A stretch of 64,000 nt of DNA from Vulcanimicrobiota bacterium (GTDB lineage: Bacteria; Vulcanimicrobiota; Vulcanimicrobiia; Vulcanimicrobiales; Vulcanimicrobiaceae), in the NCBI GenBank assembly GCA_003161435.1, contig PMOS01000024.1, forward strand, positions 91,599-155,598, in the 5' to 3' direction. Every line of letters begins with the position of its first letter. Within the stretch, counting starts at the first letter, position 1. This document shows, one piece after another, positions 63,439 to 64,000 of this stretch. The notes beneath the pieces are model-generated. The model made no database searches. It saw only the letters and a program-made list of their open reading frames with translations, and was not told the DNA's origin. A program made the translations under genes and the position numbers.

Positions 63439-64000
63439 AAGTACGGCCTTTCCAACTGCCCCCGCGACCGGTCACATGGCGGCGTGCGGAGTCGATCGTC
63501 ATCGCCGTGTAGAGCCCCGCAGCGAGCGGCAGCGCGAGCGCGCCGAGCGGATTTTGGCGATAGAGCCGCAGGGTCGGCGCATAGGCGAGCGCCATCGTCG
63601 CCCAGGCGATCGCGCCGGGTAGCGCGAGGTCGGCCCGGCGGCGGCGCAACCCGGCGAACGTCGCGGCCACGGGAACGTAATAGAGCAGCAGCATCCCGGC
63701 GACGGTCCCGACGAGCAGCGCCGGTGAGTACTCGAGCTGGGTGTACGCGGTGCGCGCCACCATCGACCAGATTGCACCGACCGAGGCGTAGGTGCGGATG
63801 CTGCGCGAGCGCGTCGCGAGGCCGAGCGACACGCCGCCGCCGCTGCCCTTGACCGCGGTGGCCAGCGCGCAATCGTCGATCAGCTCGGCCTTGATCCGTT
63901 CGATCCCGCCGATCGCGCGCAACGCCTCGTCGGTGACCAGCGTGGAGCCGCCCGCCGCAGCGGCCATCGCGCGGCGATCGTCGTTCACCCACGCGAACGG
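63419..64000 (-). CDS. hpnB: Hopene-associated glycosyltransferase HpnB, 5' part missing
   Basis: C-terminal ~190 residues of a GT2 glycosyltransferase; the gene continues beyond the right edge, and the frame is open to position 64000 (PFAWVNDDRRAMAAAAGGST). HpnB-type segments: IGGIERIKAELIDDCALATA, SIRTYASVGAIWSMVARTAY, TQLEYSPALLVGTVAGMLLL, and a basic end. Two or three C-terminal membrane helices. It is thought to modify hopanoids with sugars. Confidence 0.88.
   Translation of the reverse strand, partial: PFAWVNDDRRAMAAAAGGSTLVTDEALRAIGGIERIKAELIDDCALATAVKGSGGGVSLGLATRSRSIRTYASVGAIWSMVARTAYTQLEYSPALLVGTVAGMLLLYYVPVAATFAGLRRRRADLALPGAIAWATMALAYAPTLRLYRQNPLGALALPLAAGLYTAMTIDSARRHVTGRGGSWKGRTFRPRRG

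Overview
The window is a GC-rich, densely coding bacterial chromosome segment with about 65 genes. I saw no rRNA, tRNA, CRISPR array, prophage or intact insertion sequence. The gene mix (bacterial Ro protein, hopanoid genes hpnG/hpnB, an ArsR-headed hydrogenase-4-like operon of the type known in mycobacteria, EttA, class I mannose-6-phosphate isomerase, many GTG/TTG starts, ATGA/GTGA stop-start overlaps) suggests a free-living soil or rock bacterium. It could belong to a lineage such as Candidatus Eremiobacterota (WPS-2) or Dormibacterota, but the phylum is an inference and no marker gene here proves it.

Layout: (1) 1-4.7 kb: 3' part of a TROVE/Ro protein, two unusual small ORFs, a LuxR-type regulator, small membrane and secreted proteins and an orphan HicB-like protein. 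(2) 4.7-18.5 kb: ettA, a complete high-affinity branched-chain amino-acid (or related amide) ABC importer livKHMGF, a Fur-family regulator with its own palindromic operator, cobalamin-dependent metH, a Fic protein with a degenerate active site, and glgP. (3) 18.5-29.6 kb: a minus-strand run asparaginase - RND pump - secreted protein - CoA-transferase, a Yellow/MRJP-type protein, cysK and an MBL-fold nuclease. (4) 29.6-34.7 kb: a tight operon Lrp-like sensor - SEFIR protein - heme-c sensor - fluoroacetate-dehalogenase-like hydrolase, followed by an ATP-dependent DNA ligase and a cupin. (5) 34.9-41.8 kb: an ArsR regulator that heads hyfBCEFGI, a membrane-bound [NiFe]-hydrogenase/complex-I-like module. 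An 18-bp perfect palindrome covers the ArsR start codon. (6) 42-46.6 kb: small proteins, a NUDIX hydrolase and a large beta-propeller protein broken by a one-base frameshift. (7) 46.8-51.1 kb: a four-gene catabolic cassette (DHDPS-family lyase, aldehyde dehydrogenase, diiron protein with a full 4-Glu/2-His site, LigB-type extradiol dioxygenase). (8) 51-56.4 kb: CAP protein, S41 protease, EamA exporter, S74 lipoprotein with YadA-like head repeats, orphan HTH, clpP. (9) 56.4-64 kb: short dispersed repeats, a MacAB-like exporter downstream of a Fur-box-like site, manA, small secreted proteins, a LolA-like protein, and hpnG/hpnB at the edge.

The most coherent candidate systems for follow-up are the ArsR-hyf operon, the Lrp-SEFIR-heme sensor-dehalogenase operon, and the diiron/extradiol catabolic cassette. 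Gene overlaps of 1-4 nt inside each of these imply co-transcription and coupled translation. Several convergent gene pairs also overlap at their 3' ends.
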